A program made the position numbers and the translations under genes. From assembly GCA_034437715.1 (NCBI GenBank), contig DAOTTR010000362.1, positions 1-12,009 of the forward strand: a stretch of 12,009 nucleotides of DNA, read 5' to 3'. The notes beneath the pieces were generated by a model, which did not search any database, was not told where the DNA came from, and saw only the letters and a program-made list of their open reading frames with translations. Below are positions 5,766 to 12,009 of this stretch, one piece after another (within the stretch, counting starts at the first letter, position 1; the number at the start of each line of letters is the position of its first letter). The stretch comes from JAHBVH01 sp034437715. Lineage in GTDB: Bacteria > Chloroflexota > Anaerolineae > Caldilineales > Caldilineaceae.

Positions 5766-6845
5766 ATGAAGTCGCCTGCGTTTGCCCCATTGATCGACCG
5801 GTATATTGCCGAAGGTAGTTTCGCGGGTGCCGCCTTGATCGCCGCGCAAGGCGGCAAGCTTGTCATCGAACATTACGCGGGCAACGCCGCGCCAGGACTG
5901 GCAGCGTCACCCAGCGTGTTGTGGCCGCTAGCCTCGATCTCCAAAGTCTATACGGCGGCGATGATCATGCGGCTGGTCGAAGAGGGCGTGCTCACGCTCA
6001 ACCGCCCGGTACACCACCTGCTGCCCCAGTTTACGGGCGATGGCCGCGAGACGATCCGCCTGCGCCATCTGCTCGCGCATACGGCGGGGATGAGTTACGA
6101 GTCGCCCACCATGGAGGCACGCCTGATCGCCCAGACACCCATGGCCGACTTGATCGAGGAGATGTACAGCGCGCCGCTGCTCTTCCCGCCGGGTACAGCC
6201 TTTGGCTATGCCGATTATCACTATTTGCTGGCGGGGCGCATGGCCGAGGTGGCGACTGGCAAGCCTTTTGCCACGCTGATCGACGAATTAGTTTTGCAGC
6301 CCATGGGATTACGCGACACCTACATGCAACCGCCCCAAGCGGTGCATGAACGTCTGGCCAAGGTGCGCAGTGTCATGGGTGAGGGCACGCTGGGCGCCAT
6401 GTACAACTCGCCCCATGCCCTATCGCTCGCCCATCCCGCCTTTGGCACGGTGACGACCGCGCGCGATCTGCTGCATTTTGCCCTGCACTTTGCGCCCAAC
6501 GGCCCGCGCATCCATAGCCCGGCCACCATCCGCACCATGACCACGGATCAGACTGGCGGGTTGGCCCATTCGCATGATCGGCAGATGGGCTACCATGCCG
6601 AGATCCATGTACCCTGGGGCATTGGCTTCGCCCTCAAGAGCGTGCAAAACCCCAATCTCTTTGCCGATCTGGCCTCGTTGCGGGCCTATGGGCATGGGGG
6701 AGCTAGCGGTTGCCAACTGCTCATCGATCCCGACGCCGACGCCGTGGTCGCGCTGATCACAAATACCCATGCTCGCTCTGGGCGTGAGCTGTGGTATGTG
6801 CGTCTGCAATCGATTTTAAATAGCGCCTTTGCGAGTTTGATATAG
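5766..6845 (+). CDS. Beta-lactamase-fold serine hydrolase (class C/penicillin-binding protein-like)
   Basis: A 359-residue member of the beta-lactamase family PF00144, which contains class C beta-lactamases, D-alanyl peptidases and esterases. The nucleophile motif S57-I-S-K60 follows the typical LWPLAS, RLRHLLAHTAGM (98-109) is a standard family landmark, and the third motif reads HGG (310-312). The second motif, normally Tyr-x-Asn, is Tyr148-Ala-Asp150, an unusual substitution. ATG at 5766 has AAGGAT about 8 nt upstream. A TTG at 5691 in frame would add 25 residues that resemble a weak signal peptide (LFVIAAVIGSAVAA), but it lacks a ribosome binding site; the choice decides whether the protein is exported. 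Ten bases separate it from the next gene, a paralogue, so the two form an operon. Substrate unknown. Confidence 0.83.
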   Translation: MKSPAFAPLIDRYIAEGSFAGAALIAAQGGKLVIEHYAGNAAPGLAASPSVLWPLASISKVYTAAMIMRLVEEGVLTLNRPVHHLLPQFTGDGRETIRLRHLLAHTAGMSYESPTMEARLIAQTPMADLIEEMYSAPLLFPPGTAFGYADYHYLLAGRMAEVATGKPFATLIDELVLQPMGLRDTYMQPPQAVHERLAKVRSVMGEGTLGAMYNSPHALSLAHPAFGTVTTARDLLHFALHFAPNGPRIHSPATIRTMTTDQTGGLAHSHDRQMGYHAEIHVPWGIGFALKSVQNPNLFADLASLRAYGHGGASGCQLLIDPDADAVVALITNTHARSGRELWYVRLQSILNSAFASLI

Positions 6846-6855
6846 GAATAGAAAG

Positions 6856-8640
6856 ATGAGCAAACAATCGACCCAACTCACGCTGCCTGTCCCAACGCTG
6901 CCCGATTCGAATCGCCGGGCGCGACTATTGGACGCCTGTGCGCAGTTGGCACCAATCTTCCGCAGCCATGCCGAGCAGCGCCATGTGCCGGGCTTGGCCT
7001 ATGGCGTAGTGGTGGATGGCGAGTTGATCTTTACGGAAAGCTTTGGCATGCGCAACGTCGCCACCCGCGCGCTGGTGGATGCCGATACGGTCTTTCGCAT
7101 TGCCTCTATGACCAAGAGTTTTGCGGCCCTGGCGATTCTGCAACTGCGCGACGCGGGCAAGCTACGCCTAGATGAGCCCGCGGCCACCTATGTGCCGGAA
7201 CTTGCCCGCCTGCCCTACCCTACCGCCGACACACAGCCGATTACCGTGCGCCACTTGCTCAGCATGAGCGCCGGTTTTCCCCAAGACGATCCCTGGGCCG
7301 ACCGCCAGCTCTACCGTAGCGACGCGGCCATGCGCCAGTTCTATGCAGCAGGCGTGTCGTGGTCCAACCCACCGGGGATCACCTTTGAATATTCCAACTA
7401 TGGCTACATGCTACTAGGACGCATCATTACCAATGTCTCTGGCATACCGGCCATTGACTACATCAGCCAAACCATTTTGCAACCGCTGGGTATGGATGCA
7501 ACGGTGTGGAACGCAACCGATGTCCCCGGTGAACGATTGGCGCTGGGCTATCGCTGGGAAGATGCGCAGTGGAAAGCCGAGGCGCTGTTGCCCGCCGGCG
7601 GCGATGTAGCGACCTTTGCTGGGCTGTTTACCTCGGTGCGCGATCTGGCGCGCTGGGTAGGGCTTTTTCAATCGGCTTGGCCGCCGCGCCACGAATCAGA
7701 GCAAGGTCCATTGGCGCGCAGTTCTCTGCGCGAGATGCAACAGATCTGGCGCACCTATGATCCAACGGTCAGCGTGCCAGCCTTGGGCGCACAACCAGAG
7801 ATCAGCGCGGGTGGCTATGGCTATGGTCTGTCGATCCAGCATAACGGCAAGTGGGCGGGCGTTGGGCATGGCGGTGGGTTGCCAGGCTTTGGCTCGCACA
7901 TGCGCTGGGCACCAGCCTATGGCGTGGGTGTAGTGAGTGTGGCCAACCTGACCTATGCCGGAGTCAGCATCGCCTGTAGCAAAGCGTTGGAAACGTTGAT
8001 CGAGAGCACCCATGTAAAGGCCTACACGCTGCCGATTGCCCCGACCTTGGCCGCGGCGCATGCTGATCTGCTGCGTCTGCTGGCGAAGTGGGATGCCGAT
8101 CTGGCCGACACACTTTTTGCCGACAACTTCTTTTTGGATGCGGATGTTGCCCATCGCCAGCCGGAATTTGCCCAGTTGCGGGTAACGCACGGCACCCTGA
8201 CCCCCGACGGCCCCTTTGTGGTTGAGAATTGGCTGCGCGGTGGCTGGCGCATGACCGGCGAACGGGGTTGGTGCCAGTTCTTCATCACGCTGTCCCCAAC
8301 CGTGCCACCGCGCATCCAGGATCTGGAGATCGAGTCTACGCTGCCGCCTTCTGCTGCACTGCTGGCTGCCGCGACGGCGTTGGCCGCGCTCACCGCCAAC
8401 CCAACCCAGTCGGCCCTAGCTGCGCTTTGTACCGCCGGGGTTGATCAAGCCCACCTATGGGATCAGGTGCGCCTGGCCAATATTCTCTGTGGCCCCTGCA
8501 CTGTGGGTGAAATCACCGGCGGCGACGGCACAACGTGGGCCAGTTTGCAATTTGTCGGTAGCAAGGGGCCGGCAGCGGTGCGGATCACCGTGAATGCAGA
8601 TGGGAAGCTAATTGACGCACAATTTCAGCTAACGGTATAA
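6856..8640 (+). CDS. Beta-lactamase-fold serine hydrolase with C-terminal extension
   Basis: A 594-residue protein. The N-terminal two thirds are a PF00144 serine hydrolase with intact motifs: S84-M-T-K87, Tyr179-Ser-Asn181 (FEYSNYGYMLLG) and HGG (338-340, VGHGGGLPGFGSH). No signal peptide, lipobox or transmembrane segment is visible. Residues from about 395 to 594 form an extension I do not recognise; it has the feel of two small beta-rich modules (FADNFFLDADVAH to FFITLSP, and GPCTVGEITGGDG to the end), perhaps related to NTF2-like or DUF3471-like appendages. It lies 10 bp after the first hydrolase, with AGGA about 8-9 nt before its ATG, and a strong terminator follows. It is more likely an esterase or peptidase than a true resistance enzyme. 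Confidence 0.85.
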   Translation: MSKQSTQLTLPVPTLPDSNRRARLLDACAQLAPIFRSHAEQRHVPGLAYGVVVDGELIFTESFGMRNVATRALVDADTVFRIASMTKSFAALAILQLRDAGKLRLDEPAATYVPELARLPYPTADTQPITVRHLLSMSAGFPQDDPWADRQLYRSDAAMRQFYAAGVSWSNPPGITFEYSNYGYMLLGRIITNVSGIPAIDYISQTILQPLGMDATVWNATDVPGERLALGYRWEDAQWKAEALLPAGGDVATFAGLFTSVRDLARWVGLFQSAWPPRHESEQGPLARSSLREMQQIWRTYDPTVSVPALGAQPEISAGGYGYGLSIQHNGKWAGVGHGGGLPGFGSHMRWAPAYGVGVVSVANLTYAGVSIACSKALETLIESTHVKAYTLPIAPTLAAAHADLLRLLAKWDADLADTLFADNFFLDADVAHRQPEFAQLRVTHGTLTPDGPFVVENWLRGGWRMTGERGWCQFFITLSPTVPPRIQDLEIESTLPPSAALLAAATALAALTANPTQSALAALCTAGVDQAHLWDQVRLANILCGPCTVGEITGGDGTTWASLQFVGSKGPAAVRITVNADGKLIDAQFQLTV

Positions 8641-8660
8641 TCAACTGGTACTATCAATTT

Positions 8661-8689
8661 GCGCCGACCCTTGCCGGCGCTATTTTTTT
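8661..8689 (+). terminator. intrinsic terminator of the serine hydrolase operon
   Basis: GCGCCG (8661-8666) and CGGCGC (8675-8680) form a GC-rich stem with an 8-nt loop, followed by TATTTTTTT (8681-8689). It begins 20 nt after the stop codon. This is the only textbook rho-independent terminator in the window. Confidence 0.85.
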
Positions 8690-8737
8690 ACTACTTTATC
8701 CTATAGGCTTAGCTAGCCAGAGAACGGAACCCAACGC

Positions 8738-9967
8738 ATGACAACCTCTACCCTCGCTGAATCCACCCCGGCTGAGTCACTTGCCGCCACCCCCGCGGCG
8801 GCGAGTGGCATCCGCCGTAGCGCCTTGTTTGCCATTGTCCTCGGCCACCTCACGGTCGATATGCAAACTGGCTCACTGGCCGTGTTGCTGCCCACGCTGT
8901 TAAGGATGTTCTCGCTAGACTACACCGGTGCCGCGGCGATTATGAGCTTTAACAACATTGTGATCGCCTTGGCCCAGCCACTCTTGGGCATCTTGGGCGA
9001 TCGCAAGCAGATGCGCTGGTTGATCTATACGGGCTGCTTGCTCACGGGCGTGGGCATGGTGGCCGTCATGTTTTTGCCCAGCTATTGGCTGATTGTCGCC
9101 GCCGTCGTGTTGAGTGGGCTGGGGTCGGCCATGTTTCACCCCGAAGCCATGTCGGTAGTGCGCGCCATCAGCGGCCAAAAGGCGGCCACGGCATCCTCGT
9201 TTTTCTTTTTTGGCGGCAATCTTGGTTTTGCCATCGGGCCGCTGCTTGTCGCCTGGCTCACCCACGGCTGGGGCACCCACGCGGCCATTTGGATGATGGT
9301 GCCCACCTTGGTGGCCCTGGGTTTTTTGGTCGCCAATACGGGTGTGATCAGCAAGCCAGCGGTTGCGCTGTCGCTGGCCCATGTACACCACAGCGCGCAG
9401 CGACGCAACCAAAATCTGGGGCTGATTCTGTTGCTGCTCACCCTGATCACCGTGCAGACGATTGTGCTCAGCGGGCTCAAGACCTTTATCCCGCTCTACT
9501 ATGCAGAATTCGGCCAGCTTTCCGCCGATTGGATCGCGCTGATGCTCACCACGATTGCCGTGACGGGGGCGGTGGGCACGCTCTTTGGTGGCATTGCCGC
9601 CGAGCGCATTGGACGAAAAATGGTGATTATCCTCGCGTCGCTGCTGGTATTGGGTACCCTATTCGCCGTCTTCCGCACTGACGGCTGGCTGCAACTCTTT
9701 ATGCTGGCGCTGACGGGCTTCTTTCTCTCCATGCCCTGGCCGCTTTCGGTGGTGATGGTGCAGGAAGCCATGCCCAACAACGTCGGCTTGGCATCCGGTC
9801 TAACGCTGGGGTTGGCCTACGGTGCCAGCGGCCTGGGCATTGCTGCGCTGGGACGCGTCGGTGATCTCTTTGGCTTGCAGACGACCATGAATATTGTTAT
9901 GTGGCTGCCCATCGCCGCGCTGGCGATCAGCTTCTTGGTGCCGGCACGTGGGGCGCGACCTGGGTGA
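8738..9967 (+). CDS. MFS exporter, fosmidomycin resistance (Fsr) type
   Basis: A 409-residue inner-membrane transporter with about 12 hydrophobic segments split by a polar central loop (about 203-226, HVHHSAQRRNQN). Motif A appears as GILGDRKQ (84-91), with its second-half counterpart AAERIGRK (287-294). The stretch SAMFHPEAMSVVRAISG (130-146) followed by GGNLGFAIGPLL (159-170) strongly resembles E. coli Fsr, which exports fosmidomycin. Homologues often have other or unknown substrates. The N-terminal 25 residues are Ala/Thr/Ser-rich and probably disordered. It is separated from upstream genes by the terminator and is likely monocistronic. The ribosome binding site before ATG 8738 is weak (ACGGAA), so the start could be further in, but no better one precedes the first membrane helix. 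Confidence 0.83.
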   Translation: MTTSTLAESTPAESLAATPAAASGIRRSALFAIVLGHLTVDMQTGSLAVLLPTLLRMFSLDYTGAAAIMSFNNIVIALAQPLLGILGDRKQMRWLIYTGCLLTGVGMVAVMFLPSYWLIVAAVVLSGLGSAMFHPEAMSVVRAISGQKAATASSFFFFGGNLGFAIGPLLVAWLTHGWGTHAAIWMMVPTLVALGFLVANTGVISKPAVALSLAHVHHSAQRRNQNLGLILLLLTLITVQTIVLSGLKTFIPLYYAEFGQLSADWIALMLTTIAVTGAVGTLFGGIAAERIGRKMVIILASLLVLGTLFAVFRTDGWLQLFMLALTGFFLSMPWPLSVVMVQEAMPNNVGLASGLTLGLAYGASGLGIAALGRVGDLFGLQTTMNIVMWLPIAALAISFLVPARGARPG

Positions 9968-10056
9968 CAGGGTAGCAAGCTGAACAGCAATAGAGTCGAT
10001 TTTTGGGAAATGGGCAAAGTGAAACGGCTTACCAGCAAAAGCGCTTATGCGGACAA

Positions 10057-10085
10057 TTGTAGAGATGCGCAGAATGGGCTAGAAT
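10057..10085 (+). promoter_or_regulatory. predicted promoter of the Gfo/Idh gene
   Basis: TTGTAG (10057-10062), 17 nt spacer, TAGAAT (10080-10085), about 48 nt before the ATG. The -10 matches the consensus in five of six positions. The rest of 9968-10133 shows no gene or strong hairpin. Confidence 0.45.
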
Positions 10086-10133
10086 GACGGGAAAGCACTT
10101 ATCATATAGCCATTGATTGAAAGGAAGCCGCAC

Positions 10134-11189
10134 ATGAGTCAAACCCCAATCCGCGTGGGGATCGCCGGTCTAGGACGGAGTGGCTGGGACATTCATGCCC
10201 ATCTGCTTGCGCCGCTGGGTAGCCAATTTCAGGTGGTGGCGGTTGTCGATGCCGATGCCACGCGCCGCCAAGAGGCGATCGACCGGTTTGATTGCCAGGC
10301 CTATGAAGCGTATACGGACCTGCTGAATGATCCGGCAGTGGAACTCGTGGTGGTTTCCCTGCCCAGCTTTGTCCACGCGCAAGCATCGATCGACGCGCTC
10401 CAAGCGGGCAAGCATGTGGTCTGTGAAAAGCCGATGGCAACCTCACTGGCCGATGCCGACCGGATGGTGGCTGCGGCTGAAGCCAGCGACAAGTTCCTCA
10501 CGATTTTTCAGCAGCGACGTTATAATCCGGATCTGGTCAAGATCCAAGAGGTGATCACTTCCGGTGTGCTAGGGCGCATTGTACAAATTCGGATTACCGA
10601 GAACCGGTTCGGACGGCGGTGGGATTGGCAGACGTTGCAAAAATTTGGTGGCGGCAGCTTGAACAATACCGGCCCCCACTTTCTAGATCTGGCGCTGCAA
10701 CTTTTTGGCGATCATGAAATTAGCGATGTTTTTTGCCACTTGGATCGTGTCTTGACGCTGGGTGATGCCGATGATCATCTGAAATTGGTGATCAAGGGAC
10801 CTAACGCACCGACGGTCGATATTGAGGTGAGCAGTTGTAGTGCCTATGCGCCGGAAACCTGGAACATTATGGGAACGCGCGGTGGGCTGGCAGGCAGCAC
10901 GCGCCAATTGCGTTGGAAGTGGGTGGTCGATGGCGAGATGCCCGCGCGCGAGTTGGATATTCGCCCCACGCCCAATCGCAGTTATAATCGCGATGAGTTG
11001 GTCTGGCACGAAGATAGTTGGGAACTGACTGGCAACATGGGCGACTATGCGACCAGCTTCTACCAGGATCTCTATGGCGCGATCCGCCAAGGCAAGCCGC
11101 TGGCCATCACACCACAAAGTGTGCGCCGTGTGATCTGGTTGCAAGAGGAGTGTCACCGCTTGAATCCACTGTCCCAGGAGATTTTTTAA
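10134..11189 (+). CDS. Gfo/Idh/MocA family NAD(P)-dependent oxidoreductase
   Basis: A 351-residue cytosolic dehydrogenase. The N-terminal Rossmann domain (6-~125) has VGIAGLGRSGWD with G12-x-G14-x-x-G17 and ends with CEKPMATS, where Lys99 is the conserved EKP lysine. The C-terminal alpha/beta domain carries the catalytic G-P-H182-F-L-D185 motif in NNTGPHFLDL. The family oxidises or reduces sugars, inositols and related polyols with NAD(P). ATG at 10134 is preceded by AAAGGAAG at 6-7 nt; a TTG at 10113 would put this site inside the gene. The next gene remnant starts 24 bp downstream. The substrate cannot be read from the sequence; a link to the sugar-acid genes 6 kb upstream is possible but untested. 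Confidence 0.88.
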   Translation: MSQTPIRVGIAGLGRSGWDIHAHLLAPLGSQFQVVAVVDADATRRQEAIDRFDCQAYEAYTDLLNDPAVELVVVSLPSFVHAQASIDALQAGKHVVCEKPMATSLADADRMVAAAEASDKFLTIFQQRRYNPDLVKIQEVITSGVLGRIVQIRITENRFGRRWDWQTLQKFGGGSLNNTGPHFLDLALQLFGDHEISDVFCHLDRVLTLGDADDHLKLVIKGPNAPTVDIEVSSCSAYAPETWNIMGTRGGLAGSTRQLRWKWVVDGEMPARELDIRPTPNRSYNRDELVWHEDSWELTGNMGDYATSFYQDLYGAIRQGKPLAITPQSVRRVIWLQEECHRLNPLSQEIF

Positions 11190-11213
11190 CTTTTCTGTGC
11201 GGCGAGGTGATGG

Positions 11214-11408
11214 ATGAAAGATGACCACGCATTGAGCAGTCGCTACACGCATGTGATCAGCGATTTGCGTGCTGCGTACGATCGCAAAGTGGAAGAGCGC
11301 GAGGGCAAAACGCTGCATTCGTGGAAAGCGGCAGAACGGGCGCGCTTTCTGGCCATGTTGCAAGCGGAAGGCAACCATTTTCACGCGGTGACCCTGCGCA
11401 AGAGGTAG
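11214..11408 (+). pseudogene. truncated methyltransferase N-terminus
   Basis: A 64-residue frame with GAGGTGA just ahead of its ATG. RYTHVISDLRAAYDRKVEERE, HSWKAAERARFLAMLQAEG looks like the N-terminal helices of class I SAM-dependent methyltransferases of the type in which an FL-x-x-L-x-x-EG segment runs directly into the LEIGAGTG cofactor motif. Here the expected motif is replaced by NHFHAVTLRKR and a stop, and no frame after 11408 restores it. It is therefore read as a remnant left by a deletion. A short independent protein cannot be excluded. It follows the Gfo/Idh gene by 24 bp and would share its transcript. The family assignment is from memory. Confidence 0.45.
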
Positions 11409-11423
11409 CTACGCTATACTTTG

Positions 11424-11460
11424 CCTAGCATCGGGTGAAGCAAAGAGAATCGTTGCTAGG
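11424..11460 (+). other. imperfect hairpin after the methyltransferase remnant
   Basis: CCTAGCATCG (11424-11433) and CGTTGCTAGG (11451-11460) pair with one mismatch around a 17-nt loop. GAGAAT (11445-11450) and ATTCTC (11464-11469) form an overlapping alternative stem. Only GTTATT follows, so intrinsic termination is doubtful. Confidence 0.35.
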
Positions 11461-11528
11461 GTTATTCTCACTTGTAAATTCTGTTTGAAAAATGTAAGTT
11501 CTATTAGTAGTCAGAAGCCCAAAGTGGG

Positions 11529-11574
11529 TGTACAATAGAGTGTACAATAGAGTGTACAATAGAGTGTACAATAG
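11529..11574. repeat. 12-bp tandem repeat, 3.8 copies
   Basis: TGTACAATAGAG occurs exactly at 11529-11540, 11541-11552 and 11553-11564, with a partial fourth copy (10 bases) to 11574. Each unit holds the palindrome TGTACA and a -10-like TACAAT, so the four copies face the same side of the helix roughly once per turn. No matching -35 stands at 17 nt before the first copy. The remaining gap, 11409-11670, holds the hairpin above and otherwise nothing I recognise. Confidence 0.8.
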
Positions 11575-11670
11575 GTAGAGAAGCTACACATTTTGTTAGA
11601 GGGCACACTACAGCAAGCCGCTAATAAGATGCCGGTTACTGTGTATGGGTTCAATGGTTAAGTTACGGTA

Positions 11671-12009
11671 ATGACACAAAAGCATGGAAAGGCCCCTGCC
11701 GATACTACGGTTGTGGTGGCGATGAGTGGCGGAGTGGATAGTTCGGTGGCAGCAGCCTTGCTGGTGGAGCAGGGCTATAATTGCATTGGTGTGATGATGC
11801 GTCTCTGGGCAGAGATGGGTGAGGGTGAAGGCTCCACCAACAAATGCTGTAGCCTGGAGAGCGTGCATGACGCGCGTCGGGTGGCGGATCAGCTCGGCAT
11901 TCCCTTTTATCTGATCAATGTAGAGCAGCCCTTTAAGCAGCACGTTGTAGACTTTTTTATTGCCGAGCACAGTGTTGGCGTCACGCCCAATCCGTGCATT
12001 GAATGCAAT
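11671..12009 (+). CDS. mnmA: tRNA-specific 2-thiouridylase MnmA, 5' part
   Basis: The frame is open to the right edge (113 codons seen; full-length enzymes have about 360 residues). MnmA activates the wobble uridine of tRNA Lys, Glu and Gln with ATP and transfers sulfur to make 2-thiouridine. The PP-loop SGGVDSSVAAALL (19-31) is intact. NKCCSLESVHDARRVADQLGIPFY (57-80) and TPNPCIECN (105-113) are family signatures; Cys112 aligns with the first catalytic cysteine. A second conserved cysteine lies beyond the window. An in-frame stop at 11659-11661 leaves ATG 11671 as the first usable start, but there is no Shine-Dalgarno; TAAGTT lies 6 nt before the ATG, so a leaderless message is conceivable. 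Confidence 0.92.
   Translation, partial: MTQKHGKAPADTTVVVAMSGGVDSSVAAALLVEQGYNCIGVMMRLWAEMGEGEGSTNKCCSLESVHDARRVADQLGIPFYLINVEQPFKQHVVDFFIAEHSVGVTPNPCIECN

Noticed and set aside
10683..11384. Minus-strand open frame (233 codons) opposite the Gfo/Idh gene and the methyltransferase remnant
   Set aside because: It is antisense to two plus-strand frames with recognisable motifs and shows no motif of its own.
11529..11574. Tandem 12-bp repeat considered as a CRISPR array
   Set aside because: Units are directly abutting with no spacers, and no cas gene is nearby.
11608..11970. Minus-strand open frame (120 codons) at the right end
   Set aside because: It lies opposite mnmA, whose PP-loop and TPNPC signatures are unmistakable.

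Overview
The window looks like ordinary chromosomal DNA of a moderately GC-rich bacterium, most likely a member of the Chloroflexota (class Chloroflexia). This is inferred from gene style: a soluble Ser/Thr kinase followed by an AAA-type ATPase segment, a C-terminal LDLPFSTYRRHL-type helix-turn-helix remnant as I recall from that group, and a mixture of DinB, beta-lactamase-fold, enolase-superfamily and Gfo/Idh genes. No marker here fixes the genus. There are no rRNA or tRNA genes, no CRISPR array and no intact transposase.

Layout. Bases 1-1039 carry two minus-strand genes: a truncated BrnT-like toxin at the left edge and a YhhN/TMEM86-type membrane protein. From 1361 onward everything is on the plus strand: a DinB-family protein; a galactonate-dehydratase-like enolase-superfamily enzyme with a COG3618-type amidohydrolase (probably one sugar-acid catabolic unit); a Ser/Thr kinase whose ATPase part is cut off and joined out of frame to the C-terminal end of another gene; two tandem serine hydrolases of the beta-lactamase fold (one transcript, closed by a good intrinsic terminator at 8661-8689); an Fsr-type MFS exporter; a Gfo/Idh/MocA oxidoreductase followed by a truncated methyltransferase start; and the first 113 codons of mnmA, which runs off the right edge.

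The intergenic DNA is richer than the genes. A 133-bp element at 1091-1223 has imperfect terminal inverted repeats, a perfect 18-bp inner inverted repeat and an 8-bp direct repeat at its borders, which is how a miniature inverted-repeat transposon looks. A second nested palindrome (1889-1989) has 11-bp termini and a 12-bp hairpin, and its right end seems to supply the -10 box of the dehydratase gene. Further palindromes lie at 3201-3235 and 4122-4150, and a 12-bp tandem repeat (TGTACAATAGAG, nearly four copies) lies ahead of mnmA. Both minus-strand genes have a -10 hexamer exactly 6 nt before the ATG, which suggests leaderless transcripts.

Three gene remnants (BrnT-like, kinase/HTH chimera, methyltransferase start) show a locus that has been losing DNA. 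I found no convincing new multi-gene defence or signalling system; the best candidates for something undescribed are the two palindromic elements and the substrate of the dehydratase/hydrolase pair.
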